A stretch of 64,000 nucleotides of DNA from Maridesulfovibrio sp. (GTDB lineage Bacteria; Desulfobacterota; Desulfovibrionia; Desulfovibrionales; Desulfovibrionaceae): contig NZ_OY763931.1 of NCBI RefSeq assembly GCF_963667685.1, positions 930,001-994,000 on the forward strand. Reading direction: 5' to 3'. Made by a program: the position numbers and the translations under genes. The notes beneath the pieces were generated by a model. That model was not told where the DNA came from. It did not search any database and saw nothing but the letters and a program-made list of their open reading frames with translations. Of the stretch, positions 6,701 to 13,566 are shown one piece after another (the stretch's first letter is position 1; each line of letters starts with the position of its first letter).

Positions 6701-9700
6701 TAGGCGGCTTCGCGTTTAGCAGCACGATGAACCTTACCCAGCAGGGACAGATAATCTTTGTCTCCCATCAAACCGCGTAAGCCGTGGTGCGCTCCCTGTT
6801 CATGCAACCAGAGCTCGACTGCCCGCTTACGGGAGGCAATATTCTCGGCAACCATCCAAACCTTCCCGGTCTTAGGATCGTTACAGGCTTCGCAATAGCC
6901 ACCGCCCTGCGCCTTGAAGGCCTTGCGGATATGTTCCGGAAGATCTTCGAACACGGAAACCACTTCCAGCGGCAGCGCGTTCTCCGCACGGGCTTGCAAG
7001 CCCTGCACAGCTCCACGCACGTTCCGTGTTGATGTATGGTTACGAGGATTGGATGTTTTGGAAAAATGAATACCGTCATTACGCTTTGACGCTTTGACGT
7101 CATGACGGCTTGACGGTTTAGCGTCTTGCTGTCTGGAATATTCAGCGAGAACGGAAACAAGTCCTTTGCGGACCAGTTCAATGTCGTGGAAGTAACGGGT
7201 ATCCCTAGTGCTTCTGGTGAATACAGAAAGAATCCGGTCAATAAGCTTCTTAATCTTTTTCGCCACCTGACGAAATTGATTTGGTTCTTCAGCTGCAAGC
7301 TCTTCCCAGAAATCGGGATCCATGAACTGCTCACCTGAAAAATCGGCTATCAGTTCTTCATCAGCTTGAGCGCGAGTAAGCCCAGCTTCTCTGCCTGCCA
7401 TGCGCTCTAATCGATCTCTGCGCCTATAATGATCGTCCCAACGCTCCTCCACACTTTGAATCTGAACCAGATCGTACAGCTTGTCATAAAGCGCAGGAGA
7501 TTCTTTTTTCATCAAATGGATTACTTCATGCCCAAGCAAAAACAGATGCGGAGCATTCGCATCAGGACGCATGAAAATAATTTTCTGATTTAAATCAGCA
7601 TGAGCTTCAGCTGGAAGAATAGGTAGGTCGGAGGCAACATAAACAATCTTTTTACCGAACAGACCTGCAATGCTGTCCAGCATATGACTCTCATTCAGCT
7701 CTTGTTTTTTTGAGCCTCTTCCATTGCGAGCTGTTTTTTGAACTCTTCGATCTCCGACTTCCGAATGAATGGGGGACAGCTCAGAAATATTTCCCACTCC
7801 TCGTCTGTCGCGTCCGGTCCCGGATATACCATCGGTTCCAGCCACTCCTTCCTCAACGGCCCTGTCCTTCGAGGATAACTGTGCAGAAACCCTTCTGACT
7901 GCGAAGACTGATCCGTCCGGGAAGTCGAGTCCATACTCTTTTCTGAGTTGCTCTTCGTAGAGCCGGGTTTCTTTTGTTGTTCGCTTTGAATTTTCGTCAT
8001 AAGTGCTCCTGTCAACTGGTTCGATATTTGTACCACCGAGTGAAGCCGGAAGTCTATCCAGTTGTTCGGCAATCTCCTGCAACGGACTTTCTTCCTGATA
8101 GAAAGCCCAGCCCTTCTCCGCGCGGTTCCATTTCGCCCCGGCTTCCTTCAGGGCCTGCTTGTTGTTGTAAGTTTCCCCTGTGACGACCCAGAAGTCGCCC
8201 TTGGAATTGGAGGCTTGTTTGAGTTCAAGGCCGGATTTTTTAAAAACATTCTCATGATTGATTGGCTTCTCTGGATCAGGCACGCCAGCAGCTTCAGTTT
8301 TCTGCTCAGGTAGCACCTGTTGTTGCGGTATCTGAAGAGCAATTTCAGCACCGCTATGTTCCGGCACATTCTGAATATTTGACGGCATAGCGTCTTGACG
8401 TTCTAACGCTTGGACGCCAGCAGGGGCAGGCAATGATTCAGGGACATTAATCTCTGAACCTCCCGGGTTCTCGGGAGGAATGACTATTTCAGCTTGAGGG
8501 TTTACAGCTTGAACAGGCTGCACCGATTCTCGGGGATAAGTTTCAACTACATCATTTGGTAATTGAACAGGACTCTGTTCTGTTGACTGTTGCCGAACCA
8601 CTCCAAAAGTCGAATCAACTTCCCTTTGCTGAGGAAGGGTCTGTTCTATGTTTAAAAGCTCACTTCCCGCAAAAGGAACTTGATTAGTTCCTAGCTGTTG
8701 CGGGGTATCCAGCTTCACATCAGGGACAGCCTCAGAAGCTGCAAGACTTTTACTTTCCGGTTCATCCTGTCGCTTTGACGTCATGACGCCTTGACGCTTT
8801 TCTGAATCAAGTTCACCTTCATTGTCTTCCAGCAAATCAACAGGAACACCGGATTTCATCTTTTCTGAAGGAGAGCCAGCATCAGAAATTATATTTTCCG
8901 GTTCTTCTTCCAGAACCTCGTCAGCTGTGTCACCGACAGCACTCTCGGCTTTCGCCTTCGGCTTCAATGCATCCACTGCCATCTGCCCGACCTTTACGCC
9001 ACCACCCATGATGTTGGTCAGCAGAAAAGTAGACGGAGCCTGTTCCTTGAAGGCCTCTGTCACGGTTGGGGCTTTATCCCGCAATCCGACTTCAGCTTCA
9101 ACACCGCCCTGACCATACCCGGTCATTGTCTCGGTAAGCTGCTCTTCAGCCTGTGTTATGCCCCACTGAGACCCCAGTCTTGCAACAACATTTTTAGGAA
9201 GAAATTTGTTCAACTTGCCGAGGATAGTTCCTAGTCCGACAGCACTACCCACAGCTTCTGGAAGAGCTTCCCAGAGACCATATTCAGTCGCATTCTCTTC
9301 AATAAGCTTACGTGCGTTTGCCCATTCCTGCTCACTTACGGGCCTTCCGTAAGCTGTTTTGTATTCTTCGTTTACAGCATCAAAATAATCCTGAACAAAC
9401 TGCTCTTTGGTTGCCCGGTATGCAGTCCCGCCAGTTACCCCGGTACCAACAGCCCAGCCAGCAGCCGGACCAGCAACAGCGGTTGTTGTTGCCCCGGCCC
9501 CGATCCCGGCAACCATATTGGTCAATGAGTTGGGTACGCTGTCCATTGCTCCGGCAAAATCACGAACCTTAAAACCAAGCCCTACCTCACGGTCATCATT
9601 TCCATACTTTTGTAAATACGCATCCGGTTCTTCACGGCTTCTGGCAAGACGATCCCCGTATTCATCTTCACCGCCGCGCCACATTTCACCGACAGTTTCA

Positions 9701-9870
9701 ACCATGCGCTCCGGCAGACGCGTGATCCCTTCACCGATTACAGACAAAACACTGGGCGAATCCCCTTCATCAGTCCCAGCCATCCCAAAACCGGACTCTG
9801 GTTCAGCAGCAAAAAATTCATTATAAAGAAAGTCAGCCTCTTCCGCTGTAAACAATTCATGTGAACTCAT
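3790..9870 (-). CDS. Giant internal virion/ejection protein with zincin motifs and LPD38-like C-terminus (2026 aa)
   Basis: I chose ATG 9870 (MSSHELFT) because GGGGGT precedes it at good spacing. The size, the position after the tail genes and the Gly/Ala-rich N-terminal segment (about residues 100-170) fit internal proteins that podoviruses eject with their DNA. Near residue 585 a segment (EAGAKWN-AEKGWAF) matches small domains common in large polyvalent phage proteins. Near residue 780 is a zinc-protease motif HEVIH, and near 1022 HEQGAHHG, a second metal-site-like motif. From about residue 1400 to the end the sequence resembles large polyvalent protein-associated domain LPD38, including a motif like PDFMLRNIVRD. 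A roughly 250-residue Gln/Pro/Glu-rich linker (about 320-580) looks disordered. Its 3' end is duplicated at 3051-3141. Exact enzymatic activity is unproven. Confidence 0.8.
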   Translation of the reverse strand: MSSHELFTAEEADFLYNEFFAAEPESGFGMAGTDEGDSPSVLSVIGEGITRLPERMVETVGEMWRGGEDEYGDRLARSREEPDAYLQKYGNDDREVGLGFKVRDFAGAMDSVPNSLTNMVAGIGAGATTTAVAGPAAGWAVGTGVTGGTAYRATKEQFVQDYFDAVNEEYKTAYGRPVSEQEWANARKLIEENATEYGLWEALPEAVGSAVGLGTILGKLNKFLPKNVVARLGSQWGITQAEEQLTETMTGYGQGGVEAEVGLRDKAPTVTEAFKEQAPSTFLLTNIMGGGVKVGQMAVDALKPKAKAESAVGDTADEVLEEEPENIISDAGSPSEKMKSGVPVDLLEDNEGELDSEKRQGVMTSKRQDEPESKSLAASEAVPDVKLDTPQQLGTNQVPFAGSELLNIEQTLPQQREVDSTFGVVRQQSTEQSPVQLPNDVVETYPRESVQPVQAVNPQAEIVIPPENPGGSEINVPESLPAPAGVQALERQDAMPSNIQNVPEHSGAEIALQIPQQQVLPEQKTEAAGVPDPEKPINHENVFKKSGLELKQASNSKGDFWVVTGETYNNKQALKEAGAKWNRAEKGWAFYQEESPLQEIAEQLDRLPASLGGTNIEPVDRSTYDENSKRTTKETRLYEEQLRKEYGLDFPDGSVFAVRRVSAQLSSKDRAVEEGVAGTDGISGTGRDRRGVGNISELSPIHSEVGDRRVQKTARNGRGSKKQELNESHMLDSIAGLFGKKIVYVASDLPILPAEAHADLNQKIIFMRPDANAPHLFLLGHEVIHLMKKESPALYDKLYDLVQIQSVEERWDDHYRRRDRLERMAGREAGLTRAQADEELIADFSGEQFMDPDFWEELAAEEPNQFRQVAKKIKKLIDRILSVFTRSTRDTRYFHDIELVRKGLVSVLAEYSRQQDAKPSSRHDVKASKRNDGIHFSKTSNPRNHTSTRNVRGAVQGLQARAENALPLEVVSVFEDLPEHIRKAFKAQGGGYCEACNDPKTGKVWMVAENIASRKRAVELWLHEQGAHHGLRGLMGDKDYLSLLGKVHRAAKREAAYNEVVEDYGLDISVQADRDVAAHEYLAKLAEKVRLDEVLNSREKSIWRKVVDAVLNWLTRIRVKLPGSLTRPEINRLVADAVFWTVQGESVADIKSGEAAPSYSRSNPVLKSAKSKIGPKGESKSPIAERISRIREFMRTELNQGMFDRFASLKDLDQAAGIEGVQESAYVAARMSTSHADQIAAVIEHGHPIWREGAMDVEGEGLARIFEPVAAELDRFTSWMVGLRARKLMDEGRENLFSKDEIDELCKLNEGRATKYEDVRQNYIQFKTKVLDFAEAAGIVSGSGRLVWEHDEYIPFYRINDETADVKAPKGKKGIASQYSGIRRLQGGTANLGDPFENIIRNFSHLIDASVKNNAMEQAMTNAEKIGEAVPADFKWQALKLKGGALRSALVKTLGDDKAVGQLTAAQRDSLQTVFRMVAPDAKDVVHVLRDGKPVYYHVGDPLLLRSLTAVNAQSWNNMGMKAARFFKRLLTTGVTSTPDFMLRNIVRDTVHAWGVDRTGTFKPLVGSFKGTIKTMRKDEDTVKMMAAGAAFHGGYSYGHDPGAGKLVVEKLVKKHDIDESTILDTPEKLGKFMKYGWDRWQEFGSAFENATRARLYEGVKEKGGTHLEAAYEAKDIMDYSMGGDWPAIRFLCETVPFFGARMVGLHRLGRGAYENPQAFLTKGAMVALASVLLYLNNRDRDEFKELEHWDRDNYYHFFISDKHFRMPKPFEIGAIFGTLPERLTEFAVDGQDGDLLADRLQFMLTQTFNVGTPQIITPVIEQWADKSFFTGRSIVPMRLQRLRPEAQRDHRTSETAALLGEKTGTSPKRIEHLVNGYFGTLGVYVLSMSDVITRRMVDAPEMPSRRLDDMPLIKSFYRDKPARHSRYLTELYDMVHEADELYLTVMAYSKSGSPEKAKQLLQDKDNRKLLAKRPALNQLRRAIGEFEKGIRQVHLSRTLTPDQKRERIDRLLEKRNGVVRRVMGD

Positions 9871-9895
9871 CAGTACCCCCTGCATATAAAACAAA

Positions 9896-9927
9896 AAACC
9901 GGATTCCCCTATTCAGGAGAATCCGGT
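9896..9927 (-). terminator. Terminator downstream of the YhaV-type toxin gene
   Basis: ACCGGATTC pairs with GAATCCGGT (9 bp). On the minus strand the stem is followed by a run of T, so it ends the toxin operon just before the giant gene. The 10032-9928 spacer also holds a GCATGCAAGGAGATTGCATG palindrome-like stretch of unknown role. Confidence 0.75.
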
Positions 9928-10031
9928 GCATTCTGCAAATATTTTATTTCCAACTATCTAAAAAACAGCTTTAAACTATTTTTATATCCATCATGCAATC
10001 TCCTTGCATGCGGGTTGGGGTACGTGAAAAG

Positions 10032-10511
10032 TTAATTCTCTTTAACAGCTACATTTTTAGGTTTAGCTGATTTATATTCGTTTGATTTACTCATAAGTTC
10101 GTCATAACTATTTGGTACTGTTCCATTCTCAAGCATTTTAAAAAAACATCGATAAACATCTGTCTTAGCACCGTCTTTACGTAAATTCTTTTCGTCATTT
10201 AACCAAGCTAAAATGACTTTTTGCTTACTAGACCAAAACCGAAAAAACAAACGATGCCTTTGAGGAAGATCTTTTTTCACTCTACGCCAATAGCGGTATC
10301 CACTTAAGACATTTTTTCCCATTTGATAATCATCGCCTGTTGGGTCTCCCCTTAGCCGTTTAATACTGCGAACAACAGCATTAAGCATTTTTGACTTAGG
10401 GTGTCCTTGATAGCCATCAGGATCGTCTTTTTTTAACGCCCTAACGTCCTCCACAAGCTTCTTAAATCTAATCTGAAATAAATGAAAAAAATAAATCTTC
10501 CATGAACTCAT
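10032..10511 (-). CDS. yhaV: YhaV-family toxin (RelE-like ribonuclease)
   Basis: The C-terminal two thirds match the YhaV toxin family: a block KMLNAVVRSI, then GDDYQMGKNV-GYRYWRR, then RHRLFFRF-KVILAWLNDE, DVYRCFFKML and a final PNSYDELM. YhaV is the mRNA-cleaving toxin of the PrlF-YhaV type II system. The start ATG overlaps the stop of the upstream TPR gene by one base (TAATG), so the two are co-translated. The usual partner, PrlF with an AbrB fold, is absent. The DNA is AT-rich. The family call is strong; whether it is active, and that the TPR protein is its antitoxin, are inference. Confidence 0.85.
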   Translation of the reverse strand: MSSWKIYFFHLFQIRFKKLVEDVRALKKDDPDGYQGHPKSKMLNAVVRSIKRLRGDPTGDDYQMGKNVLSGYRYWRRVKKDLPQRHRLFFRFWSSKQKVILAWLNDEKNLRKDGAKTDVYRCFFKMLENGTVPNSYDELMSKSNEYKSAKPKNVAVKEN

Positions 10512-11083
10512 TATTCTGACTCCATGCCTTCTACAAGTGCAAGAGCCTCCTCAAAAAGATCTTCATCCATAGGAGTAACTAGGTCTGGTCGCTTATCAAT
10601 AAAATCTTCTAATCTGTCTAAAACAAAACAAACTCCCAAATCAGGCTCTTCTTCACAAAGACTAGCGCGTTTTGAAATAAAAAATTCTAAACTTTCGTCG
10701 TCATTAAGTTCATCTGAAATTTTTATACCCAAATCAACACTATTAAGATCGCAATTCAGACTCATTGCTGTATGCAATATACTTAAAGCCTTCTCTCTTT
10801 CATTACAAAAATCTAATGCTTGAGCATAATTAGTAAGGTGTGAATAAGTTTCACCATCCAACTTTAAAGCATTCTCAAAATATTTAATAACACCCGCCTT
10901 ATCCCGCTTAATTGCAGCCAAATAGCCTAAATAGACATGTGCAACCCCAGGATCAGCGTTCATTAATTTATCAATTTCATGTTTAATTCGCTGCAGATCT
11001 AATGGATTAGTTTTTTTACCATCAAGAAAAGGCTGCAACATTTCACCAATCATCTGTGCTGCAGTCTCAGGAGCTGGAATCAT
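10511..11083 (-). CDS. TPR-repeat protein coupled to the YhaV-type toxin (190 aa)
   Basis: Residues 50-120 contain two or three tetratricopeptide-like repeats (VYLGYLAAIKRDKAGVIKYF, then YSHLTNYAQALDF and EKALSILHTAM). The protein is acidic, lacks a signal peptide and lacks any AbrB, HTH or ribbon-helix-helix motif. Its stop overlaps the toxin start. Antitoxins usually precede and are coupled to their toxin, so the layout suggests a neutralising or chaperone role, but this would be unusual for YhaV. A minus-strand promoter is likely in 11084-11180, where TATATT stands about 35 bases upstream of the ATG. Confidence 0.7.
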   Translation of the reverse strand: MIPAPETAAQMIGEMLQPFLDGKKTNPLDLQRIKHEIDKLMNADPGVAHVYLGYLAAIKRDKAGVIKYFENALKLDGETYSHLTNYAQALDFCNEREKALSILHTAMSLNCDLNSVDLGIKISDELNDDESLEFFISKRASLCEEEPDLGVCFVLDRLEDFIDKRPDLVTPMDEDLFEEALALVEGMESE

Positions 11084-11285
11084 TATATTTTCCTCAAAAT
11101 TTAATATATAAGTTACCAGTTAACTAACTCTTGTAACTAAACCTTTCAAGCTATTTCTTATGACATTTGACATAGGATAACATAGATTGACGTTAAGCTG
11201 CCAACTCTTTTCTTGCCCGGCCAGTTCGGATATTATCCGTCATACCAATCAATTTTTTCAAAAAATGAAAATATTTTTTTGATAA

Positions 11286-12182
11286 CTATTCATGGTCAGC
11301 TAAAAAAGCATCTATTTCTTCCTGAGTAACTTCGACGTCGTCGATGAATAGTAATCCAGATGCTATTGATGGCGTAAAGTCATTTACATATCTTGAAACC
11401 AATTTTGGACTTATACTTTCTATATCAGGAGTTTCAATCAATATAAAATCAAATCTAACATCAACTTTTTTTAATTTTTTATAATGATATAGTTTTGACA
11501 GAAAAATATAAACTCTATCTCTAGTTGTGATCCCAATTGAACTAGCACGTCTACAATGACAAAACACCTCTGTTTTATCTTCCTTATAATAAGCATCAAA
11601 AATTAAATTTAAATTACCTATTTGGTCAGTCCCATGAAATTCCTTCACAAGTTTTGCATCAAAAATCACATTTGCTGTATTTAGGTTCTGTTTCTTAATA
11701 TATTTTGCAAGTGCAATATGCTTTAAATGTTTTAAACTGATATCTTTTTTTCCAGAAAAGCAATCATCCTGTGTGTCTTTAATTTCTGCAATTTCTTCCT
11801 GACTTGCCTTTTCTACGGCTGGCACTCCAGCATAATAATCACCAGTAATAGTTGTATGCTGTTGTGTTTGATTCTGTGTATTAGCTATCGTCATAAGCTG
11901 ATTAAAAAGATCAGATTTTTCCTTTTCAAGCTTCTGAACCTTCTGCTCTTTCTTCTTTACTTCCCGACTGATCGAAAATAGTTTCCCAACAGAAAAATTA
12001 TCAAAGCTCTCAGAGAGAACCAGCACGAGCATAATTACCAGCAAAGTGATTGCGCTTGAATTGATCTCACCTACAGGTTCTACAAACAAAAAATTGTAGC
12101 CGACCATAAAGGCCAGTCCACAACAGAACATTATAATCAATGCTCGCACAAATTCATTCGGCTTATTTTCAAACTCACTCAT
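11286..12182 (-). CDS. Membrane protein with two TM helices, coiled coil and unknown cytoplasmic domain (298 aa)
   Basis: Two transmembrane helices occupy about residues 11-30 and 40-57. A coiled coil follows at about 70-105 (REVKKKEQKVQKLEKEKSDL). After a short TITGDYYAGVP segment comes a soluble domain of about 150 residues with alternating strands (NVIFDAKLVKEF, NLIFDAYY, TEVFCHCRR, FDFILIETP), reminiscent of a nuclease-like alpha/beta fold but without a clear catalytic signature. AT-rich accessory gene, flanked by the YhaV operon and cassette B. I do not recognise the family. The architecture resembles membrane-tethered effectors, which is only suggestive. Confidence 0.7.
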   Translation of the reverse strand: MSEFENKPNEFVRALIIMFCCGLAFMVGYNFLFVEPVGEINSSAITLLVIMLVLVLSESFDNFSVGKLFSISREVKKKEQKVQKLEKEKSDLFNQLMTIANTQNQTQQHTTITGDYYAGVPAVEKASQEEIAEIKDTQDDCFSGKKDISLKHLKHIALAKYIKKQNLNTANVIFDAKLVKEFHGTDQIGNLNLIFDAYYKEDKTEVFCHCRRASSIGITTRDRVYIFLSKLYHYKKLKKVDVRFDFILIETPDIESISPKLVSRYVNDFTPSIASGLLFIDDVEVTQEEIDAFLADHE

Positions 12183-12269
12183 AGCAAAGATACCTTGTTT
12201 GAAATTTAGATTTAAGAATTCAATATTTCAGCTAGATACACAATTAGAAATAAAACAACAATCGCATTC

Positions 12270-12299
12270 TTGACAAAACAAGAAATCTTAGACCATAAA
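12270..12299 (+). promoter_or_regulatory. Promoter of cassette B
   Basis: Perfect -35 TTGACA (12270-12275), 18-base spacer, then CATAAA (12294-12299) as -10. The predicted start, about 12306, lies just before leader hairpin P1. Confidence 0.65.
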
Positions 12300-12305
12300 G
12301 TCTTT

Positions 12306-12547
12306 ACGGAGCGTCGAAACTCCATCACTAGGCGGTCACCGCCCCCGACATAGCGGATTTTTTGCGTCCAATGAATGACCTTAATTCATTGGCTATTGCT
12401 TTATTCCATCCAATTCTTGTCCGTATTTTGCCGGGAGTGGGGAAATGTCCAAGGCTTTGCCCAAAATACCCAGCCTCGCCTAGTGGAGGTTCGAACTCCC
12501 GGCATTTTCATATTCGTGAAGATGCCAATTCGAAAAGCACTAGGAGG
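12306..12547 (+). ncRNA. Structured leader RNA, cassette B
   Basis: The same plan as copy A in clearly diverged sequence: P1 GGAG (12308-12311) with CTCC (12320-12323); box 1 CACTAG (12326-12331); P2 GGCGG (12331-12335) with CCGCC (12339-12343); terminator-like alternative CCGC with GCGG (12353-12356) and T6 (12358-12363); a perfect 9-bp hairpin (12368-12376 with 12384-12392); P3 GCCGGGAG (12430-12437) with CTCCCGGC (12496-12503); P4 TGGG (12438-12441) with CCCA (12469-12472); P5 CCTC (12474-12477) with GAGG (12486-12489), whose loop carries CTAGTG (12480-12485); P6 (12501-12510 with 12517-12526); box 2 CACTAG (12538-12543) plus GGAGG (12543-12547). P1, P2, P4, P5 and P6 all differ from copy A yet still pair, which is strong evidence for the fold. 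The unpaired core TTGCTTTATTCC is nearly the same in all copies. Confidence 0.75.
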
Positions 12548-12551
12548 CATC

Positions 12552-12791
12552 ATGCCAAAAACCATCACCCTTCCCGAGAGCTACTTTGTAGATACCTACA
12601 CGCAGGCTCAGGACATTCAGGAACTGGTCAAGCTTCTCCAACACCACACTTTCCTTGAAATGCATCAGGGCGACGGGCAGATCCTGCCCGGCCAGCTCAC
12701 CTTACTTGAAAACATTAATGTCCAGCTTGAAATGCTGACCAATGATCTGGACCATAATGCATTCCCAAAAGAAGGTGGTGGTAATGCCTGA
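12552..12791 (+). CDS. Small cassette protein B (79 aa, MPKTIT type)
   Basis: Homologue of the 71-residue protein of cassette A and of the 79-residue protein of cassette C. The shared core reads DIQEL then HHTFLE-HQGDG-LPGQL. The start ATG follows GGAGG of leader box 2 by four bases. An upstream in-frame extension into the leader exists but is rejected, because it would run through the RNA structure. The gene overlaps the Rha-type gene by 8 bases, with AAGGTGGTGGT inside its 3' end acting as the ribosome-binding site of the next gene. Predicted all-helical and cytoplasmic; function unknown. Confidence 0.8.
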   Translation: MPKTITLPESYFVDTYTQAQDIQELVKLLQHHTFLEMHQGDGQILPGQLTLLENINVQLEMLTNDLDHNAFPKEGGGNA

Positions 12792-13467
12792 TATCATCCC
12801 CAAAGTATCCATCGAAAAAGGCCGTCCCATTGTCTCATCATTAAGCATTGCCGAGCACTTCGGCAAACAACACAAGGACGTTCTTCGTAAAATTGAACAC
12901 CTTGAAATTCCAGAAGAATTTAACGAGCGCAATTTTGCGCCCGTTGATTATAAAGACGCAAAAGGGGAATCCCGCCCCGCCTACAACCTCACCCGTGACG
13001 GCTTCCACATCCTCGTCATGGGCTTCACAGGCAAGGCGGCCATGCAATGGAAGATTCGTTACATTGAAGCTTTCAATGCCATGGAGAATATGCTCTCAGA
13101 ACCGCAGCAGCTTCCAGCTACAACACCCAGCAGGGACAAATTCAAGGAACTCTACCAGCTCCTGACCGAATGGAGCACCCAGCTCCGGGATAAAGAAGTC
13201 TGGGACCCGCATAACAGTCTGCAAAATGCCATTGCCTGCATGATGATCTCCATCGGCAAGGATGAACGGCACCCAGTTCTGGAACTAACAACAGATGAAA
13301 TATTCCACGGCTGCGAATACCTGCGCATGCAGATCACTACCATCAGCGGCGCACCAGCCCAGCCTGTTCAATCTGCGGTAGAACTTGAAAAAGCCCGTAT
13401 CCGCTCTGAAAAGGCCCGGAAATCAGCCCGGGCCAGATGGGATAAACAGAAGGCTCTCAAAAAATAA
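12784..13467 (+). CDS. Rha-family phage regulatory protein, cassette B
   Basis: Residues 1-105 are the Rha domain (RPIVSSLSIAEHFGK, YNLTRDGFHILVMGFTGKA, KIRYIEAFNAME), close to cassette A. The second half shares the cassette-specific C-terminal domain and ends RSEKARKSARARWDK plus a Lys-rich tail. ATG 12784 is chosen over upstream codons because it follows AAGGTGGTGGTA and matches the family N-terminus. It lies on the plus strand, against the surrounding late genes, and is followed by a hairpin that terminates minus-strand transcription. Confidence 0.85.
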   Translation: MPDIIPKVSIEKGRPIVSSLSIAEHFGKQHKDVLRKIEHLEIPEEFNERNFAPVDYKDAKGESRPAYNLTRDGFHILVMGFTGKAAMQWKIRYIEAFNAMENMLSEPQQLPATTPSRDKFKELYQLLTEWSTQLRDKEVWDPHNSLQNAIACMMISIGKDERHPVLELTTDEIFHGCEYLRMQITTISGAPAQPVQSAVELEKARIRSEKARKSARARWDKQKALKK

Positions 13468-13472
13468 AAACC

Positions 13473-13500
13473 CGCCGGGAACCATTTCCGGTTCCCGGCG
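13473..13500 (-). terminator. Terminator at the end of the main late operon
   Basis: CGCCGGGAACC pairs with GGTTCCCGGCG (11 bp, 6-nt loop). On the minus strand it is followed by a run of T, so it terminates leftward late transcription before the accessory island. On the plus strand no T-run follows, so it would only weakly end cassette B. It implies that genes further left need their own promoters. Confidence 0.8.
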
Positions 13501-13566
13501 ATCACGTACCCAACTCGCTATTTAATTTTCAAAGATCAGATCACAACCGGAAGTAATCCCGGCTGA

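Noticed and set aside
12430-12506. tRNA-like 3' half in leader B (GTTCGAAC next to a CCCGGC stem)
   Set aside because: Only copy B has the T-arm-like loop; copies A and C lack it, and no D-arm or anticodon arm is present. The closing stem is P3 of the leader fold.
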